In this document: piece by piece, positions 43,616-54,505 of the stretch | Position numbering within the stretch: position 1 is the stretch's first letter | Layout: every line of letters begins with the position of its first letter | NCBI GenBank assembly: GCA_033549065.1 | Contig: JAWSUE010000007.1 | Coordinates: 1-64,000, forward strand | Direction of reading: 5' to 3' | DNA from: Bacillota bacterium | GTDB taxonomy: Bacteria > Bacillota > Dethiobacteria > DTU022 | DNA: 64,000 bases | Notes under the pieces: model-generated | The model's input: only the letters and a program-made list of their open reading frames with translations | Told to the model about the DNA's origin: nothing | Databases searched by the model: none | Made by a program: the position numbers and the translations under genes

Positions 43616-44242
43616 ATGACAAAAGCAATTTTAGCACGTAAAGTCGGGATGACCCAGGTATATGATGAAAACGGTCGCGTTGTTCCGGTAACCGTTCTGG
43701 AAGCAGGTCCTTGCCATGTGGTTCAGGTTAAGAACATGGACAAAGATGGTTATAACAGCATCCAGCTTGGGTTTACGAATAAAAAAGAGCAGAGGGTTAA
43801 CCGCCCGCTGAAAGGGCACTTTCAGCAGGCAAAGGTCAAGCCGTTGCGCTATTTACGCGAATTCAGGGTCGATGATTCGTCCGGGTATACCCCGGGACAG
43901 GAAATTAAAGCAGATTCTTTCTCGGCAGGAGACTATGTTGATGTCAGCGCAATCGCCAGGGGAAAGGGTTTTGCAGGATCAATTAAAAAGCTTGGCTTCA
44001 GCAGAGGGCCTAAAACACACGGATCGCATTACCACCGTGGGCCTGGATCGCTGGGAGCTGTTGCTCCGGCAAGGGTTTTTAAAGGACGTTTGCTTCCAGG
44101 TAGGATGGGCGGATGGCGGAGAACAGTCCAACGTCTGTTCGTTGTTGAAGCTGATGCAGAAAAAAACATTCTGCTGGTTAAAGGTTCTGTGCCCGGCCCC
44201 AAAGGCGGCCTGGTAGAAGTTAAAGAATCAGTAAAAAGCTAG
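43616..44242 (+). CDS. rplC: Ribosomal protein L3
   Basis: I use ATG at 43616, eight bases after GGAGGTG, rather than the TTG six bases upstream; 208 residues. ARKVGMTQVYDENGRVVPVT and KTHGSHYHRGPGSLGA are the L3 signatures. It helps organise the peptidyl transferase centre. Confidence 0.97.
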   Translation: MTKAILARKVGMTQVYDENGRVVPVTVLEAGPCHVVQVKNMDKDGYNSIQLGFTNKKEQRVNRPLKGHFQQAKVKPLRYLREFRVDDSSGYTPGQEIKADSFSAGDYVDVSAIARGKGFAGSIKKLGFSRGPKTHGSHYHRGPGSLGAVAPARVFKGRLLPGRMGGWRRTVQRLFVVEADAEKNILLVKGSVPGPKGGLVEVKESVKS

Positions 44243-44283
44243 TTAAGTAAATGGATAGCGCAGAGAAAGGAGATGCCCTGAGC

Positions 44284-44910
44284 ATGCCTAAAATATCACT
44301 TTACAATAAAGATGGCGAGCAGGTCGATGAAATAGAACTTCAGGCAAGCATTTTTGAGGTCCCTCTCAAAATGGGAGCGATTCATCAAACGGCTGTTTCG
44401 CAGGCGGCAAGGCGCAGGCTTGGTACCGCTTCGAGCAAAGATCGCAGTGAAGTAAGGGGCGGCGGAAGCAAACCGTGGCCGCAAAAAGGGACGGGTCGGG
44501 CCCGTCATGGGAGTACCCGCTCACCGTTATGGGCAGGCGGAGGCGTGACATTTGGTCCTCAGCCGCGCGATTTTAGTACAAAGGTGCCGAAAAAAATGCG
44601 TCAGGCTGCATTGAAATCAGCTCTCAGCGAAAAGCTGGCCGAAGGCAAGCTTCTTGTTGTAGATAATTTTGCCATCGACACTCCGCAAACCAAGAAAATG
44701 GTTTCCTTGCTTGAGCACCTGAAGGTATGCGGTGGAGCCCTGATTGTAAATGTCAATCCTGATGTAAATATTATAAAGTCAGCCCGCAACCTGCCCAAGG
44801 TCAAGACAATTTTAGCCCGTCAACTGAACGTGCTTGATCTGCTTACTTATAATTACCTGGTTATGAGCAAGGAAGCGCTGCAGCAGGTTGAGGAGGTGTT
44901 TGGCGGATGA
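44284..44910 (+). CDS. rplD: Ribosomal protein L4
   Basis: I use ATG at 44284 (208 residues, start [13 protein letters not shown]), with AAAGGAG upstream; an ATG at 44251 has no ribosome site. The extended tunnel loop [20 protein letters not shown] is typical. It overlaps rplW by four bases (ATGA). Confidence 0.96.
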   Translation: MPKISLYNKDGEQVDEIELQASIFEVPLKMGAIHQTAVSQAARRRLGTASSKDRSEVRGGGSKPWPQKGTGRARHGSTRSPLWAGGGVTFGPQPRDFSTKVPKKMRQAALKSALSEKLAEGKLLVVDNFAIDTPQTKKMVSLLEHLKVCGGALIVNVNPDVNIIKSARNLPKVKTILARQLNVLDLLTYNYLVMSKEALQQVEEVFGG

Positions 44911-45200
44911 AAGATGTAAGAGATATTATAATCCGTCCTCTGGTTAGTGAAAAATCTTCCGACCTGATGGAAGAAAACAAGTATACCTTTGTCGTTTCGG
45001 GCAAAGCGAACAAAATTGAGATCAAACGTGCTCTTGAAGAGATATTTGATGTCAAGGTACAGGCAGTGAATACTGCTAATTTTAAGGGCAAGATGAAACG
45101 TCTGGGTCGTTACCCTGCAGGTAAGCAGCCCAGTTGGAAAAAAGCAGTAATCACTCTGGCCGAAGGCAGCAAACCGATTGAGCTGTTTGAAAGCCGCTAG
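44907..45200 (+). CDS. rplW: Ribosomal protein L23
   Basis: A 97-residue tunnel-exit protein, the docking site of trigger factor and [23 protein letters not shown] and [16 protein letters not shown] are diagnostic. It is translationally coupled to rplD. Confidence 0.98.
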   Translation: MKDVRDIIIRPLVSEKSSDLMEENKYTFVVSGKANKIEIKRALEEIFDVKVQAVNTANFKGKMKRLGRYPAGKQPSWKKAVITLAEGSKPIELFESR

Positions 45201-45219
45201 TAGAAGGAGGGAATACTAA

Positions 45220-46050
45220 ATGGCTGTTAAACGTTTTAAACCCACTTCGCCGGGGCGGCGGTTTGCCACCGTTTCAACATTTGAAGAGATTACCAAGCAG
45301 GAGCCGGAAAAATCACTTCTGGCCCCGCTGAGTAAAAAAGCCGGTCGTAACTCCTATGGAAGGATTACTGTCCGGCATCAAGGCGGCGGCCATAAGCGCA
45401 GCTACCGGATTATTGATTTCAAGCGGAATAAAGATGATATTCCGGCAAAAGTAGCCGGTATCGAGTATGATCCGAACCGTTCGGCCAATATTGCCCTGCT
45501 GCATTATGCCGATGGTGAAAAGCGATATATACTTGCTCCGCTTGGATTAAGAGATGGCCAAACAGTAATGTCCGGCAATAAAGTAGAAGTAAGGCCCGGA
45601 AATGCCATGCCGCTTCGCTCTATACCGGTCGGTACTTATGTCCACAATATTGAGTTGAAACAGGGTTATGGCGGTCAACTGGCCCGCTCTGCAGGTACTG
45701 CTGCTCAGCTGGCAGCAAAGGAAGGCGATATGGGGCATATCCGCCTGCCTTCCGGAGAAGTACGCCTGGTTCGCCTTGATTGCAGGGCAACTATCGGCCA
45801 GATTGGCAATATTGAGCATGAGAACCTGACGATCGGTAAAGCAGGCCGCAGCCGCTGGATGGGCAAGCGCCCGACAGTCCGCGGTTCGGTTATGAACCCC
45901 TGTGACCACCCTCATGGTGGTGGAGAAGGAAAGGCACCGATTGGACTCAAGCGGCCGGTAACCCCCTGGGGTAAACCGACACTTGGATATAAAACACGTA
46001 AGAAGAATAAGGATTCGGATAAACTTATTGTCCGTCGCCGTAAGAAGTAG
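45220..46050 (+). CDS. rplB: Ribosomal protein L2
   Basis: A 276-residue core protein needed for peptidyl transfer. [17 protein letters not shown] and the C-terminal [17 protein letters not shown], with the conserved His near the active site, are intact. ATG behind AAGGAGGG. Confidence 0.98.
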   Translation: MAVKRFKPTSPGRRFATVSTFEEITKQEPEKSLLAPLSKKAGRNSYGRITVRHQGGGHKRSYRIIDFKRNKDDIPAKVAGIEYDPNRSANIALLHYADGEKRYILAPLGLRDGQTVMSGNKVEVRPGNAMPLRSIPVGTYVHNIELKQGYGGQLARSAGTAAQLAAKEGDMGHIRLPSGEVRLVRLDCRATIGQIGNIEHENLTIGKAGRSRWMGKRPTVRGSVMNPCDHPHGGGEGKAPIGLKRPVTPWGKPTLGYKTRKKNKDSDKLIVRRRKK

Positions 46051-46117
46051 CCGGAAAGAGTATCCGGGGCTCTTAAGTAAAACCGGTTTCTTTTCGACTG
46101 AAAGGGAGGTTGTATAA

Positions 46118-46402
46118 TTGTCGCGTTCACTGAAAAAAGGTCCCTATGTCGAGGCCAGCTTGATGAAAAAGATTGAACAGATGAACGATAAGGGAGAGAA
46201 AAAGGTTATAAAAACCTGGTCCCGCCGTTCAACCATCTTTCCTGACATGGTTGGTCATACAATAGCTGTTCACGACGGTCGACGTCATGTTCCAGTCTAT
46301 ATAAGTGAAGATATGGTTGGACACAAACTGGGCGAATTCGCCCCAACCCGAACCTTCCGGGGGCACGGGCACCATACCGAACGCTCTACGACTTTGAAGT
46401 AG
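46118..46402 (+). CDS. rpsS: Ribosomal protein S19
   Basis: A 94-residue protein starting with TTG behind [28 protein letters not shown] and [14 protein letters not shown] are typical. It binds the head of the small subunit with S13. Confidence 0.98.
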   Translation: MSRSLKKGPYVEASLMKKIEQMNDKGEKKVIKTWSRRSTIFPDMVGHTIAVHDGRRHVPVYISEDMVGHKLGEFAPTRTFRGHGHHTERSTTLK

Positions 46403-46424
46403 AGCAGAGGAGGCAGAAAGACTT

Positions 46425-46766
46425 ATGGAAGCAAAAGCACAGGCCCGTTACGTGCGCCTGGCGCCGCGTAAGGCGAGGGCTGTTGTTGACCTCATTCGCA
46501 ATAAAGATATCGATGAAGCCTTGAGTATACTGCGCTATACCCCGAGGCGTGCCGCTTCGGTGGTGACCAAGGTGGTTAATTCTGCGGCAGCTAATGCCGA
46601 GAATAATTTGGAAATGAAACGGGGAACGCTCTATATCGATCAGGCCTATGTTGATGAAGGGCCAACCCTGAAACGTGTTCAACCACGAGCCAGGGGAAGA
46701 CGTTTCCTGATATTAAAACGGACCAGCCATATTACGGTTGTAGTCAAAGAGAGAAAGGGGGTCTAG
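46425..46766 (+). CDS. rplV: Ribosomal protein L22
   Basis: A 113-residue protein lining the exit tunnel. [19 protein letters not shown] and the hairpin [18 protein letters not shown] are diagnostic. Two bases separate it from rpsC. Confidence 0.98.
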   Translation: MEAKAQARYVRLAPRKARAVVDLIRNKDIDEALSILRYTPRRAASVVTKVVNSAAANAENNLEMKRGTLYIDQAYVDEGPTLKRVQPRARGRRFLILKRTSHITVVVKERKGV

Positions 46767-46768
46767 TT

Positions 46769-47449
46769 GTGGGACAAAAAGTAAGCCCCATCGGTTTCCG
46801 GATCGGTATCATTCGCGATTGGGATGCTCGCTGGTTTGCCGGAAAAAACTATAAAGATTTACTTCATGAAGATCTGAAGATCCGTAATTATATCCAGAAA
46901 ACCCTTGCAGGTTCATCGTTGTCCCGGATAGAGATCGAAAGGGCAGCCAACAACCTTAGGATTAACATCCATACTGCCAAACCAGGAATGGTAATTGGCC
47001 GTGGTGGCGTGGGAGTAGAAGATCTGCGCAAACAGTTGGAAGCGATGACAGATAAAAAAGTGCACTTAAATATTATTGAAATTAAGAAACCGGAATTGGA
47101 TGCGTTCCTGGTGGCTGAAAGCGTTGCTCAGCAGCTTGAAAGGCGCATCGCATTCAGAAGAGCTATGAAGCAAGCTGTATTCCGGGCTATGCGAAACGGA
47201 GCCAAAGGAGTAAAAATCGCCTGCAGTGGCAGATTGGGTGGTTCTGAGATGGCTCGTAATGAGAGTTATCATGAAGGAACGGTACCGCTCCAGACACTGC
47301 GTGCAGATATCGACTACGGATTTACCGAAGCCCGGACAACTTATGGACGGATTGGGGTAAAAGTGTGGATTTACAAAGGTGAGATCCTACCCTCAAAGCC
47401 AAGCGTAGGGAAGCCTGCAGAGGAGGTAGACGCAGATGTTAATGCCTAA
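46769..47449 (+). CDS. rpsC: Ribosomal protein S3
   Basis: A 226-residue KH-domain protein at the mRNA entry. [19 protein letters not shown], the KH loop [19 protein letters not shown] and [14 protein letters not shown] are typical. GTG start. It overlaps rplP by 14 bases. Confidence 0.98.
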   Translation: MGQKVSPIGFRIGIIRDWDARWFAGKNYKDLLHEDLKIRNYIQKTLAGSSLSRIEIERAANNLRINIHTAKPGMVIGRGGVGVEDLRKQLEAMTDKKVHLNIIEIKKPELDAFLVAESVAQQLERRIAFRRAMKQAVFRAMRNGAKGVKIACSGRLGGSEMARNESYHEGTVPLQTLRADIDYGFTEARTTYGRIGVKVWIYKGEILPSKPSVGKPAEEVDADVNA

Positions 47450-47864
47450 GCGGGTTAAATTTCGCCGTCAGCATCGCGGCCGGATGAAAGGCCGGGCTAA
47501 AGGCGGCACGGTAGTACAGTTTGGTGAATTCGGAATGCAGGCTCTTGAGCCTTCCTGGATTACAAGTCAACAAATTGAAGCAGCACGTATTGCCATGACC
47601 AGGTTTATCAAAAGGGGCGGAAAAGTATGGATCCGCATCTTTCCTGACAAGCCGGTTACTGAAAAACCTGCTGAAACCCGAATGGGTAAAGGTAAAGGTT
47701 CGCCCGAATACTGGGTTGCTGTAGTGAAACCGGGCCGGGTCATGTTTGAACTGGCTGGTGTAAGTGAAGAAATTGCCAAAGAGGCACTGCGCCTGGCGGC
47801 TAATAAATTACCGATTAAAACAAAGTTTATTAAAAGAACTGAAGCGGGTGGTGTATCTGAATGA
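47436..47864 (+). CDS. rplP: Ribosomal protein L16
   Basis: A 142-residue protein at the tRNA A/P-site region. [19 protein letters not shown] and [19 protein letters not shown] are diagnostic. The first of two ATGs is chosen, behind AGGAGG. It overlaps rpmC by four bases. Confidence 0.97.
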   Translation: MLMPKRVKFRRQHRGRMKGRAKGGTVVQFGEFGMQALEPSWITSQQIEAARIAMTRFIKRGGKVWIRIFPDKPVTEKPAETRMGKGKGSPEYWVAVVKPGRVMFELAGVSEEIAKEALRLAANKLPIKTKFIKRTEAGGVSE

Positions 47865-48052
47865 AAATAAAAGATGTCCGTGAACTTAATGAAGAGGAAC
47901 TGGAAGAGAAAGTAAAAGAGTTGAAAGATGAGCTTTTTAACCTTCGTTTCCAGCAAGCCACCGGTCAGTTGGAAAATGTAATGCGTATTAAAGAGGTCCG
48001 CCACAGTATTGCCCGGGTTAAAACCGTGCTCAGGGAACGGGCCCTAAGCTGA
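47861..48052 (+). CDS. rpmC: Ribosomal protein L29
   Basis: A 63-residue two-helix protein at the tunnel exit. [20 protein letters not shown] and [15 protein letters not shown] are characteristic. It is coupled to rplP by ATGA. Confidence 0.97.
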   Translation: MKIKDVRELNEEELEEKVKELKDELFNLRFQQATGQLENVMRIKEVRHSIARVKTVLRERALS

Positions 48053-48080
48053 GCCTGATGAGGAAGGGAGGCCCATTGGT

Positions 48081-48338
48081 TTGGATAATTTAAAACGTAA
48101 GGTTCGCAGTGGTCGCGTCGTTAGTGACAAGATGGATAAAACCAGGGTGGTTGCGGTTGATAGAGTAACCCGCCATCCCTTGTACGGCAAAATCATCCGC
48201 AGAACCAAAAAGTATAAATTTCATGATGAAACAAACGAATCCCGAGTAGGAGACATTGTCAAGATCATGGAAACCAGGCCCTTGAGTAAAGATAAAAGGT
48301 GGACCCTGGTGGAAATCGTTCAGCGTTCGAAGCTGTAG
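48081..48338 (+). CDS. rpsQ: Ribosomal protein S17
   Basis: An 85-residue OB-fold protein. [18 protein letters not shown] and the [19 protein letters not shown] run are typical. TTG start at 48081 behind GGGAGG. Confidence 0.97.
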   Translation: MDNLKRKVRSGRVVSDKMDKTRVVAVDRVTRHPLYGKIIRRTKKYKFHDETNESRVGDIVKIMETRPLSKDKRWTLVEIVQRSKL

Positions 48339-48388
48339 ATTCTCTTTCCGAATAGCCTGTCGGAAAGGGGATGAAAGGAGAGGCAACG

Positions 48389-48757
48389 ATGATTCAAAGC
48401 GAAACCATCTTAAATGTAGCTGACAACTCGGGAGCTAAAAAGATCCTCTGTATCAGGGTCTTGGGAGGATCGAAGCGCAAATCAGGCCGAATCGGCGATA
48501 TAATTGTTGCTTCGGTCAAGGAAGCCACCCCGGGTGGAGTGGTTAAAAAAGGTGAAGTGGTCAGGGCTGTTATCGTGCGGACAAGAAGCCGGCTTACCCG
48601 CAAAGACGGATCCCATATCCATTTCGATGAAAACGCAGCAGTTATTATTAATGAACAGAATAATCCACGGGGAACACGTATTTTCGGCCCCGTTGCCCGT
48701 GAGCTGAGGGATAAAGAATTTATGAAGATTGTTTCCCTGGCGCCTGAAGTGATTTAG
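48389..48757 (+). CDS. rplN: Ribosomal protein L14
   Basis: I use ATG at 48389 (122 residues, exactly the family length; [19 protein letters not shown]), with AAAGGAGAGG upstream; an ATG 18 bases earlier is just part of that region. The gene is otherwise ordinary. Confidence 0.97.
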   Translation: MIQSETILNVADNSGAKKILCIRVLGGSKRKSGRIGDIIVASVKEATPGGVVKKGEVVRAVIVRTRSRLTRKDGSHIHFDENAAVIINEQNNPRGTRIFGPVARELRDKEFMKIVSLAPEVI

Positions 48758-48786
48758 ATGTTCAGTATGGAGGTGGCGAATAACCG

Positions 48787-49116
48787 GTGGAAATAAAAAA
48801 AATGTCAGTTCGTCGGGGGGATAAAGTATTAGTCCTCTCCGGCAAAGATAAAGGTAAAAAAGGGAAAGTGATCGCCACTTTTCCCCGCCTTGGCCGGGTA
48901 AAGGTGGAAGGGGTTAACATTATCAAGAAGCATGCTAAACCGACCCGTAAGGTTCCCCAGGGGGGAATAAGGGAGATGGAAGCGGCATTCCCGGCATCGA
49001 AAGTTATGGTTGTCTGCCCGGCTTGCAGTAAACCGACCCGCGTTGGCAAAAAAATTCTTGCTGATGGTAAAAGGGTTAGAATCTGCCGGAAGTGCGACGA
49101 ATCGCTGGATAAGTAA
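48787..49116 (+). CDS. rplX: Ribosomal protein L24
   Basis: A 109-residue KOW-domain assembly protein (SVRRGDKVLVLSGKDKGKKG). It begins with GTG at 48787 behind GGAGGTGG; ATG at 48802 is a possible alternative. The C-terminus has a zinc-type CPAC and CRKC pair, a form known in some Firmicutes. Confidence 0.95.
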   Translation: MEIKKMSVRRGDKVLVLSGKDKGKKGKVIATFPRLGRVKVEGVNIIKKHAKPTRKVPQGGIREMEAAFPASKVMVVCPACSKPTRVGKKILADGKRVRICRKCDESLDK

Positions 49117-49135
49117 GGAGGGTTAATGCGTTAAC

Positions 49136-49678
49136 ATGTCAAGAATGAAGCAGAAATATCTTGAAGAAGTAAGGCCCGCTCTGGCCAAGCAGTTCGCTTA
49201 TAAAAGCTTAATGCAGGCGCCAAAAATTGAAAAAGTTGTAATCAATATGGGCCTGGGTGAAGGTAAAGATAACCCGAAAATACTCGATGCAGCGGTAAAC
49301 GATCTCTCGATTATAACCGGCCAGATGCCGATTATCACCCGTGCACGTCGGTCTGTTGCCAGCTTTAAATTGCGTGAAGGAAATCAGATTGGCTGCAAGG
49401 TGACTCTGAGAGGTATCCGGATGTATGACTTTCTGGACAAGTTTTTCAGCATTGCATTACCCAGGGTCAGGGATTTCAGGGGAATTTCACCGCACTCGTT
49501 TGATGGTCGGGGAAACTTTACCGTTGGTATCAAAGAACAGTTAATTTTCCCGGAAATTGAGTACAGCAAGGTAGAAAAAATTCTCGGTATGGATATCACC
49601 ATAGTGACTTCTGCCGAGACTGATGAAGAAGCACGCGAACTTTTAACTTTGATGGGCATGCCATTCAAAGCAGCTTAA
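49136..49678 (+). CDS. rplE: Ribosomal protein L5
   Basis: A 180-residue 5S-rRNA-binding protein. [36 protein letters not shown] and [18 protein letters not shown] are diagnostic. ATG, 19 bases after rplX. Confidence 0.98.
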   Translation: MSRMKQKYLEEVRPALAKQFAYKSLMQAPKIEKVVINMGLGEGKDNPKILDAAVNDLSIITGQMPIITRARRSVASFKLREGNQIGCKVTLRGIRMYDFLDKFFSIALPRVRDFRGISPHSFDGRGNFTVGIKEQLIFPEIEYSKVEKILGMDITIVTSAETDEEARELLTLMGMPFKAA

Positions 49679-49716
49679 AGCTGTAAGTTCAGCGAGAGGT
49701 TAAGAGGAGGGAAAGG

Positions 49717-49902
49717 ATGGCCAAGAAATCATTAATCGCCAAGGCCAAGAGAGAGCCCAAATTTGCAGTCCGCAGCTATAATCGTTGCCACATCTGCGGC
49801 CGACCGAGGGCTTACTTACGTAAATTCGGCCTGTGCCGCCTTTGCTTTCGTCATCTGGCCAACGAAGGAAAAATTCCGGGGGTTAAAAAAGCCAGTTGGT
49901 AG
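49717..49902 (+). CDS. rpsN: Ribosomal protein S14, zinc type
   Basis: A 61-residue short S14 with two zinc Cys pairs (CHIC and CRLC). This is the zinc form typical of thermophiles and Clostridia; the zinc-free 89-residue form is not present here. ATG behind GGAGGG. Confidence 0.97.
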   Translation: MAKKSLIAKAKREPKFAVRSYNRCHICGRPRAYLRKFGLCRLCFRHLANEGKIPGVKKASW

Positions 49903-49936
49903 ATGGTGAAAGAATGAGAGGAGGTTATTACTGCCA

Positions 49937-50332
49937 ATGATGACAGATCCGATTGCCGATATGCTGACACGTTTACGCAATGCAAATAATGTGCGGCATA
50001 AAACTGTCGAAATCCCTGCTTCAAATGTGAAACGCTCTATTGCAGCTATAATGAAGCAGGAAGGGTTTATCAAGGATTATGAATTTATTAAGGATGACAA
50101 GCAGGGTGTCTTGCGTGTTCACTTAAAGTATGGACCCAATCAGGAGAGGATTATCAGTGGTCTGAAAAGGATCAGTAAGCCTGGCCTGAGGGTTTATGCG
50201 AAAAAAGACGAACTGCCCAAAGTTCTTGGAGGGTTAGGAATAGCCGTTATTTCAACTTCACAGGGCTTAATGAGTGACCGCCAGGCCCGGGAAACCGGCA
50301 CAGGCGGAGAAGTCTTATGCTATATCTGGTAG
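49937..50332 (+). CDS. rpsH: Ribosomal protein S8
   Basis: A 131-residue protein that nucleates the small-subunit platform. [20 protein letters not shown] and the C-terminal [19 protein letters not shown] are diagnostic. Two adjacent ATGs are possible starts; the first is used. Confidence 0.97.
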   Translation: MMTDPIADMLTRLRNANNVRHKTVEIPASNVKRSIAAIMKQEGFIKDYEFIKDDKQGVLRVHLKYGPNQERIISGLKRISKPGLRVYAKKDELPKVLGGLGIAVISTSQGLMSDRQARETGTGGEVLCYIW

Positions 50333-50352
50333 CATAGCAAGGAGGTTCACCG

Positions 50353-50889
50353 ATGTCTCGAACCGGCAGAAAGCCTGTCGCTGTACCCGACAAGGTCGAG
50401 GTAAAGATTGACGGGCAGAATATTGCTGTTAAAGGTCCGAAAGGGCAGCTCAATCAGGAACTGCCAGCAGATATGATTATTGAGCAGGAAAATGGATTTA
50501 TCAATGTTAAGAGACCGACCGACAGCCCGCAGCATAGAGCGCTGCATGGCCTGACCCGTTCATTGATTGCGAATATGATTGAAGGGGTTACCGAAGGCTA
50601 TAGCCGGACGCTTGAACTGGTTGGCGTGGGTTACAAAGCTGCGCTTCAGGGTAACAAACTTGTTCTCAATATTGGTTTTTCACATCCGGTTGTTTTCGAT
50701 CCCGGTAAGGATATTGAGATCGAAGTCCCCAGTGCAACCAAAATTATAGTTAAGGGGATAGATAAACAGAAGGTAGGGAACCTGACTGCAGTTATACGCG
50801 GAACTTTCCCACCCGAGCCTTACAAGGGGAAGGGTATTCGTTATGAGAATGAAAAAGTGCGCCAGAAGGTTGGTAAATCTGGCAAATAG
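50353..50889 (+). CDS. rplF: Ribosomal protein L6
   Basis: A 178-residue protein with the two L6 half-domains. [20 protein letters not shown] and [19 protein letters not shown] are typical. It supports the factor-binding centre. ATG behind AAGGAGG. Confidence 0.98.
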   Translation: MSRTGRKPVAVPDKVEVKIDGQNIAVKGPKGQLNQELPADMIIEQENGFINVKRPTDSPQHRALHGLTRSLIANMIEGVTEGYSRTLELVGVGYKAALQGNKLVLNIGFSHPVVFDPGKDIEIEVPSATKIIVKGIDKQKVGNLTAVIRGTFPPEPYKGKGIRYENEKVRQKVGKSGK

Positions 50890-50911
50890 TCACCTGGAGG
50901 TGTAAAGAACT

Positions 50912-51280
50912 GTGCCTAATATAAAAATAAGACAGATCAGCCGGAAACGGCGTCATCGTAGAGTACGCGTGAAAGTTAGCGGCACTCCGGAACGTCCCCG
51001 GTTAAATGTTTTCCGCAGCATCAACCATATTTATGCCCAGGTGATTGATGATCAGTCTGGAAAAACCCTGGCTGCTGCCTCCAGTCTGGATCCCCAACTT
51101 CGTTCGGAGCTGTCTAAAGGTGGTAACCGTGAAGCAGCCCGAAAAGTCGGTACTCTGGTGGCTCAGAGGGCTGTGGAAAAGGGTATTAAAAGTGTTGTTT
51201 TTGACCGTGGAGGTTACTTGTTCCATGGACGAGTAAAAGAATTGGCAGAAGGAGCCCGCGAAGCGGGGTTAAACTTCTAG
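50912..51280 (+). CDS. rplR: Ribosomal protein L18
   Basis: A 122-residue 5S-rRNA-binding protein. [20 protein letters not shown] and [20 protein letters not shown] are diagnostic. GTG start behind TGGAGGTG. Confidence 0.98.
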   Translation: MPNIKIRQISRKRRHRRVRVKVSGTPERPRLNVFRSINHIYAQVIDDQSGKTLAAASSLDPQLRSELSKGGNREAARKVGTLVAQRAVEKGIKSVVFDRGGYLFHGRVKELAEGAREAGLNF

Positions 51281-51298
51281 AAAGGGGGAATCACAGGG

Positions 51299-51796
51299 GT
51301 GTCGAAGATCGAACCATCACAGGAATTAGTAGAGAAGGTAGTCCAGGTCAACCGTGTGGCCAAGGTAGTTAAAGGTGGAAGGCGCTTTAGCTTTAGTGCC
51401 CTGGTCGTTGTCGGTGATCAAAATGGAGTAGTCGGAGCCGGAATGGGAAAAGCCGGCGAAGTGCCGGAAGCAATCCGTAAAGGTATAGAAGATGCCAAGA
51501 AAAACCTGATCCGTGTGCCCATGGTTGGAACGACAATTACCCATCCCATCACCGGCAGATTCGGTGCTGGCAAAGTGCTTTTAAAGCCTGCGTCAGAAGG
51601 TACCGGTGTTATAGCCGGCGGACCTGTTCGTGCTGTCTTGGAGTTGGCAGGAGTAAGGGATATTCTGACAAAGTCCCTCGGCTCGGCCAATGCGATAAAT
51701 ATTGTAAATGCAACTATTGAAGGTTTGAAGTCGCTGAGAAGAGCTGAAGAAGTCAGTTCTCTACGTGGCATTGAAGTGGAGAAGTTGCTCGGTTAA
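51299..51796 (+). CDS. rpsE: Ribosomal protein S5
   Basis: A 165-residue fidelity protein. [20 protein letters not shown] and [20 protein letters not shown] are typical; the loop residues linked to spectinomycin resistance in homologues look unchanged. GTG start. Confidence 0.98.
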   Translation: MSKIEPSQELVEKVVQVNRVAKVVKGGRRFSFSALVVVGDQNGVVGAGMGKAGEVPEAIRKGIEDAKKNLIRVPMVGTTITHPITGRFGAGKVLLKPASEGTGVIAGGPVRAVLELAGVRDILTKSLGSANAINIVNATIEGLKSLRRAEEVSSLRGIEVEKLLG

Positions 51797-51811
51797 GGAG
51801 AGTAAACAGCT

Positions 51812-51997
51812 ATGGCAAAAAAATTATTAATTACCCTGGTCCGCAGTCCTTTGGCCCGCAAACCGAAACATCGCCGCACTGTAGCGGCACTCGGTCTTAA
51901 AAAAATCGGCCAGACAGTCGAACATGATGACACTGATGCGATCAGAGGGATGGCTAAAACTATTGATTACCTGGTACATGTTGAAGAAAGTAAATGA
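51812..51997 (+). CDS. rpmD: Ribosomal protein L30
   Basis: A 61-residue protein. LVRSPLARKPKHRRTVAALG and DTDAIRGMAKTIDYLVHVE are diagnostic. It lies between rpsE and rplO, the usual spc-operon position. Confidence 0.97.
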   Translation: MAKKLLITLVRSPLARKPKHRRTVAALGLKKIGQTVEHDDTDAIRGMAKTIDYLVHVEESK

Positions 51998-52029
51998 TCT
52001 AAGAAGCGGTATAGAGGGAGGTGTAGCCG

Positions 52030-52470
52030 ATGCGTTTACACGAATTAAGGCCTCCTGAGGGAGCCAGGAAAGCGGCTAAACGTAAAGGAAGAGGTATAGC
52101 TTCGGGTTTGGGCAAAACTGCAGGCCGGGGACAGAAAGGACAGAAGTCCCGTTCGGGTTCCGGAATCCGCCGTGGATTCGAAGGCGGCCAGATGCCTTAT
52201 TTCCAGCGCCTGCCAAAGCGCGGATTTACCAATATATTTAAGAAAAAATGGAATATTGTAAATATCGATAGCTTAAATGCGTTTGATGAAGGTACCGTTA
52301 TTACTCCGGAACTTTTACTGGAAAAAGGTCTGCTGAAAAACCTTACCTATCCTTTGAAAATCCTTGGGGACGGTGAACTGGACCGAAAACTTGAAATCCA
52401 TGCTCATCATTTTAGCAAACAAGCCCAGGCGAAGATTGAAGCAGCTGGCGGAAAGGCAGAGGTGATTTAA
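52030..52470 (+). CDS. rplO: Ribosomal protein L15
   Basis: A 146-residue protein with a long basic N-terminal arm. [20 protein letters not shown] and [19 protein letters not shown] are typical. It ends one base before secY starts. Confidence 0.98.
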   Translation: MRLHELRPPEGARKAAKRKGRGIASGLGKTAGRGQKGQKSRSGSGIRRGFEGGQMPYFQRLPKRGFTNIFKKKWNIVNIDSLNAFDEGTVITPELLLEKGLLKNLTYPLKILGDGELDRKLEIHAHHFSKQAQAKIEAAGGKAEVI

Positions 52471-52471
52471 A

Positions 52472-53728
52472 TTGCTGGAAACAGTTCGTACAGCTTGGAG
52501 GATAAAAGAACTCAGAGAACGTATCCTCTTTACCCTGGCCATGTTCGTGGTTTTCAGGGTTGGATCAGCGATCCCCGTACCCGGGGTAGATCCATCCCGG
52601 CTGGCTGAATTCTTCCAGCAGGATACCATTTTTGGCTTTGTAAATATTATCGGTGGCGGTAACCTGGCCAATTTTACCATATTTGCCCTGGGCATTATGC
52701 CTTATATTAATGCTTCCATTATCATGAACCTGCTGACGATTGTTATTCCGAAGCTTAAAGAGTGGAGTCAGGAAGGTCCTGAGGGGCGGAAGAAAATTTC
52801 ACAGATTACCCGTTACGGAACAGTCGTAATAGCGGTAATCCAGGCGCTCGGTTTATCAACATTGATTGCCGGAGAAGCTGTTCTGGATAAATCTTTACTT
52901 TCCTATGCGACGATTATCATCTCATTGACTGCGGGAACTGCTTTTCTGATGTGGATGGGTGAATTGATTACCGAAAAGGGAATTGGTAATGGCATATCTC
53001 TGATCATATTTGCCGGGATTGTTGCCGGTTTTCCGATTGGTGTTGCTCTGGCTGCTGAACAATACCGCTTTGGTCAGATTAACCTCCTGGTTATTATCGT
53101 GGTTATTGTCATGCTGCTGTTCTTGATTATTGGAATTATCGGTCTGGATCAGGGTCAGCGGAGGATTAATGTTCAGTACAGCAAACGGGTAGTCGGCCGG
53201 CGCATGTATGGCGGGCAGGCAACTCATATTCCGATGAAAGTTAACCAGGCAGGGGTTATTCCGGTTATTTTTGCCTCGGTTATTCTAAGCTTTCCGCAGA
53301 CACTGGTCAGCTTTATACAGCATCCGATTGCGCAGAGAATTGCTGCCAGTCTGGGATGGGGCACAAACCTGAACCTGGTTTTATATATGATCCTGATTAT
53401 TCTCTTTACCTATTTTTATACGGCAGTACAGTTTGATCCATTCCAGGTCGCCGGGAATATTAAAAAGTACGGCGGCTTCATTCCCGGGCTCAGGCCGGGA
53501 CGGCCAACGGCTGATTATCTGGCCCGGGTAACATCCAGGCTGACAACAGCAGGAGCATTCTCATTGGCCTTCATCGCAGTATTTCCGATCATCCTGGAAC
53601 GGGTAACAGGGATGAATATTATTTTTGGAGGAACCGGGCTGATCATTGTTGTTGGTGTGGTTCTTGAGACTTTTAAACAGATTGAAAGTCACATGTTGAT
53701 GCGAAGTTATCGCGGATTCATGAAATAG
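52472..53728 (+). CDS. secY: Preprotein translocase subunit SecY
   Basis: A 418-residue protein with ten membrane helices forming the protein-conducting channel. RVGSAIPVPGVDPSRLAEF, IGNGISLIIFAGIVAGFP and the cytoplasmic loop QGQRRINVQYSKRVVGRRMY are diagnostic. TTG start one base after rplO. In most Firmicutes adk follows; here map follows after eight bases. Confidence 0.98.
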   Translation: MLETVRTAWRIKELRERILFTLAMFVVFRVGSAIPVPGVDPSRLAEFFQQDTIFGFVNIIGGGNLANFTIFALGIMPYINASIIMNLLTIVIPKLKEWSQEGPEGRKKISQITRYGTVVIAVIQALGLSTLIAGEAVLDKSLLSYATIIISLTAGTAFLMWMGELITEKGIGNGISLIIFAGIVAGFPIGVALAAEQYRFGQINLLVIIVVIVMLLFLIIGIIGLDQGQRRINVQYSKRVVGRRMYGGQATHIPMKVNQAGVIPVIFASVILSFPQTLVSFIQHPIAQRIAASLGWGTNLNLVLYMILIILFTYFYTAVQFDPFQVAGNIKKYGGFIPGLRPGRPTADYLARVTSRLTTAGAFSLAFIAVFPIILERVTGMNIIFGGTGLIIVVGVVLETFKQIESHMLMRSYRGFMK

Positions 53729-53736
53729 AGATCATT

Positions 53737-54492
53737 ATGATCAAACTGAAATCGTTGCGGGAAATACAATTGATGAGAGAAGCGGGTAAGATAGTAGCTG
53801 AAGTACTTGATGAACTTGAAACTGCAGTTAAAGTTGGCATACCCACCGCTATGCTGAATAAGATTGCGGAAAAATGTATCCGCAAGTACAATGCAGAACC
53901 GGCTTTTCTGGGATATCATAATTTCCCCGCATCAATTTGCACATCGATTAATAATGAAGTTGTGCATGGGATTCCCGGGTTGCGTAAGCTTAACGAGGGC
54001 GATATAATCAGCATTGACGTTGGTGTCCGTTTAAATGGGTATTACGGAGATGCTGCGGCAACCTTTCCGGTTGGCCGGATATCCTCTGAAGCTCAAAGCC
54101 TGATAGATGTTACCAGGGGTTCCCTGCAGAAAGCAATCGGGGCGATGAAAGAAGGCCGGAGGCTTTCTGATATATCGCATGCAGTGCAGACTTTTGTGGA
54201 ACAAAATCACTTTTCGGTAGTCCGTAACTATGTCGGTCACGGCATTGGGGAAGAGATGCATGAAGAACCCCAGGTTCCGAATTTCGGTTTACCGGGGAGA
54301 GGACCACGGTTGCAGCAGGGAATTGTACTGGCTATTGAACCGATGGTTAATCACGGTAGCTGGGAAGTGAAAGTTCTTGAAGATCAGTGGACGGTTGTAA
54401 CAGCTGATGGCAGCTTGTCTGCTCACTTTGAGCATACTGTGGCATTGGGTGAAAACGGCCCGGAGGTACTTACCTCTTCAAACCTGAATTAG
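53737..54492 (+). CDS. map: Methionine aminopeptidase type I
   Basis: A 251-residue pita-bread-fold enzyme that removes N-terminal Met from new proteins. Metal ligands are in IISIDVGVRLNGYYGDAA (two Asp), VGHGIGEEMHEEP (His), LAIEPM (Glu) and AHFEHTVA (Glu). ATG; the ribosome site is weak (AGAG). It follows secY directly, with no adk between. Confidence 0.97.
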   Translation: MIKLKSLREIQLMREAGKIVAEVLDELETAVKVGIPTAMLNKIAEKCIRKYNAEPAFLGYHNFPASICTSINNEVVHGIPGLRKLNEGDIISIDVGVRLNGYYGDAAATFPVGRISSEAQSLIDVTRGSLQKAIGAMKEGRRLSDISHAVQTFVEQNHFSVVRNYVGHGIGEEMHEEPQVPNFGLPGRGPRLQQGIVLAIEPMVNHGSWEVKVLEDQWTVVTADGSLSAHFEHTVALGENGPEVLTSSNLN

Positions 54493-54505
54493 GGGGGCGG
54501 AGTAA

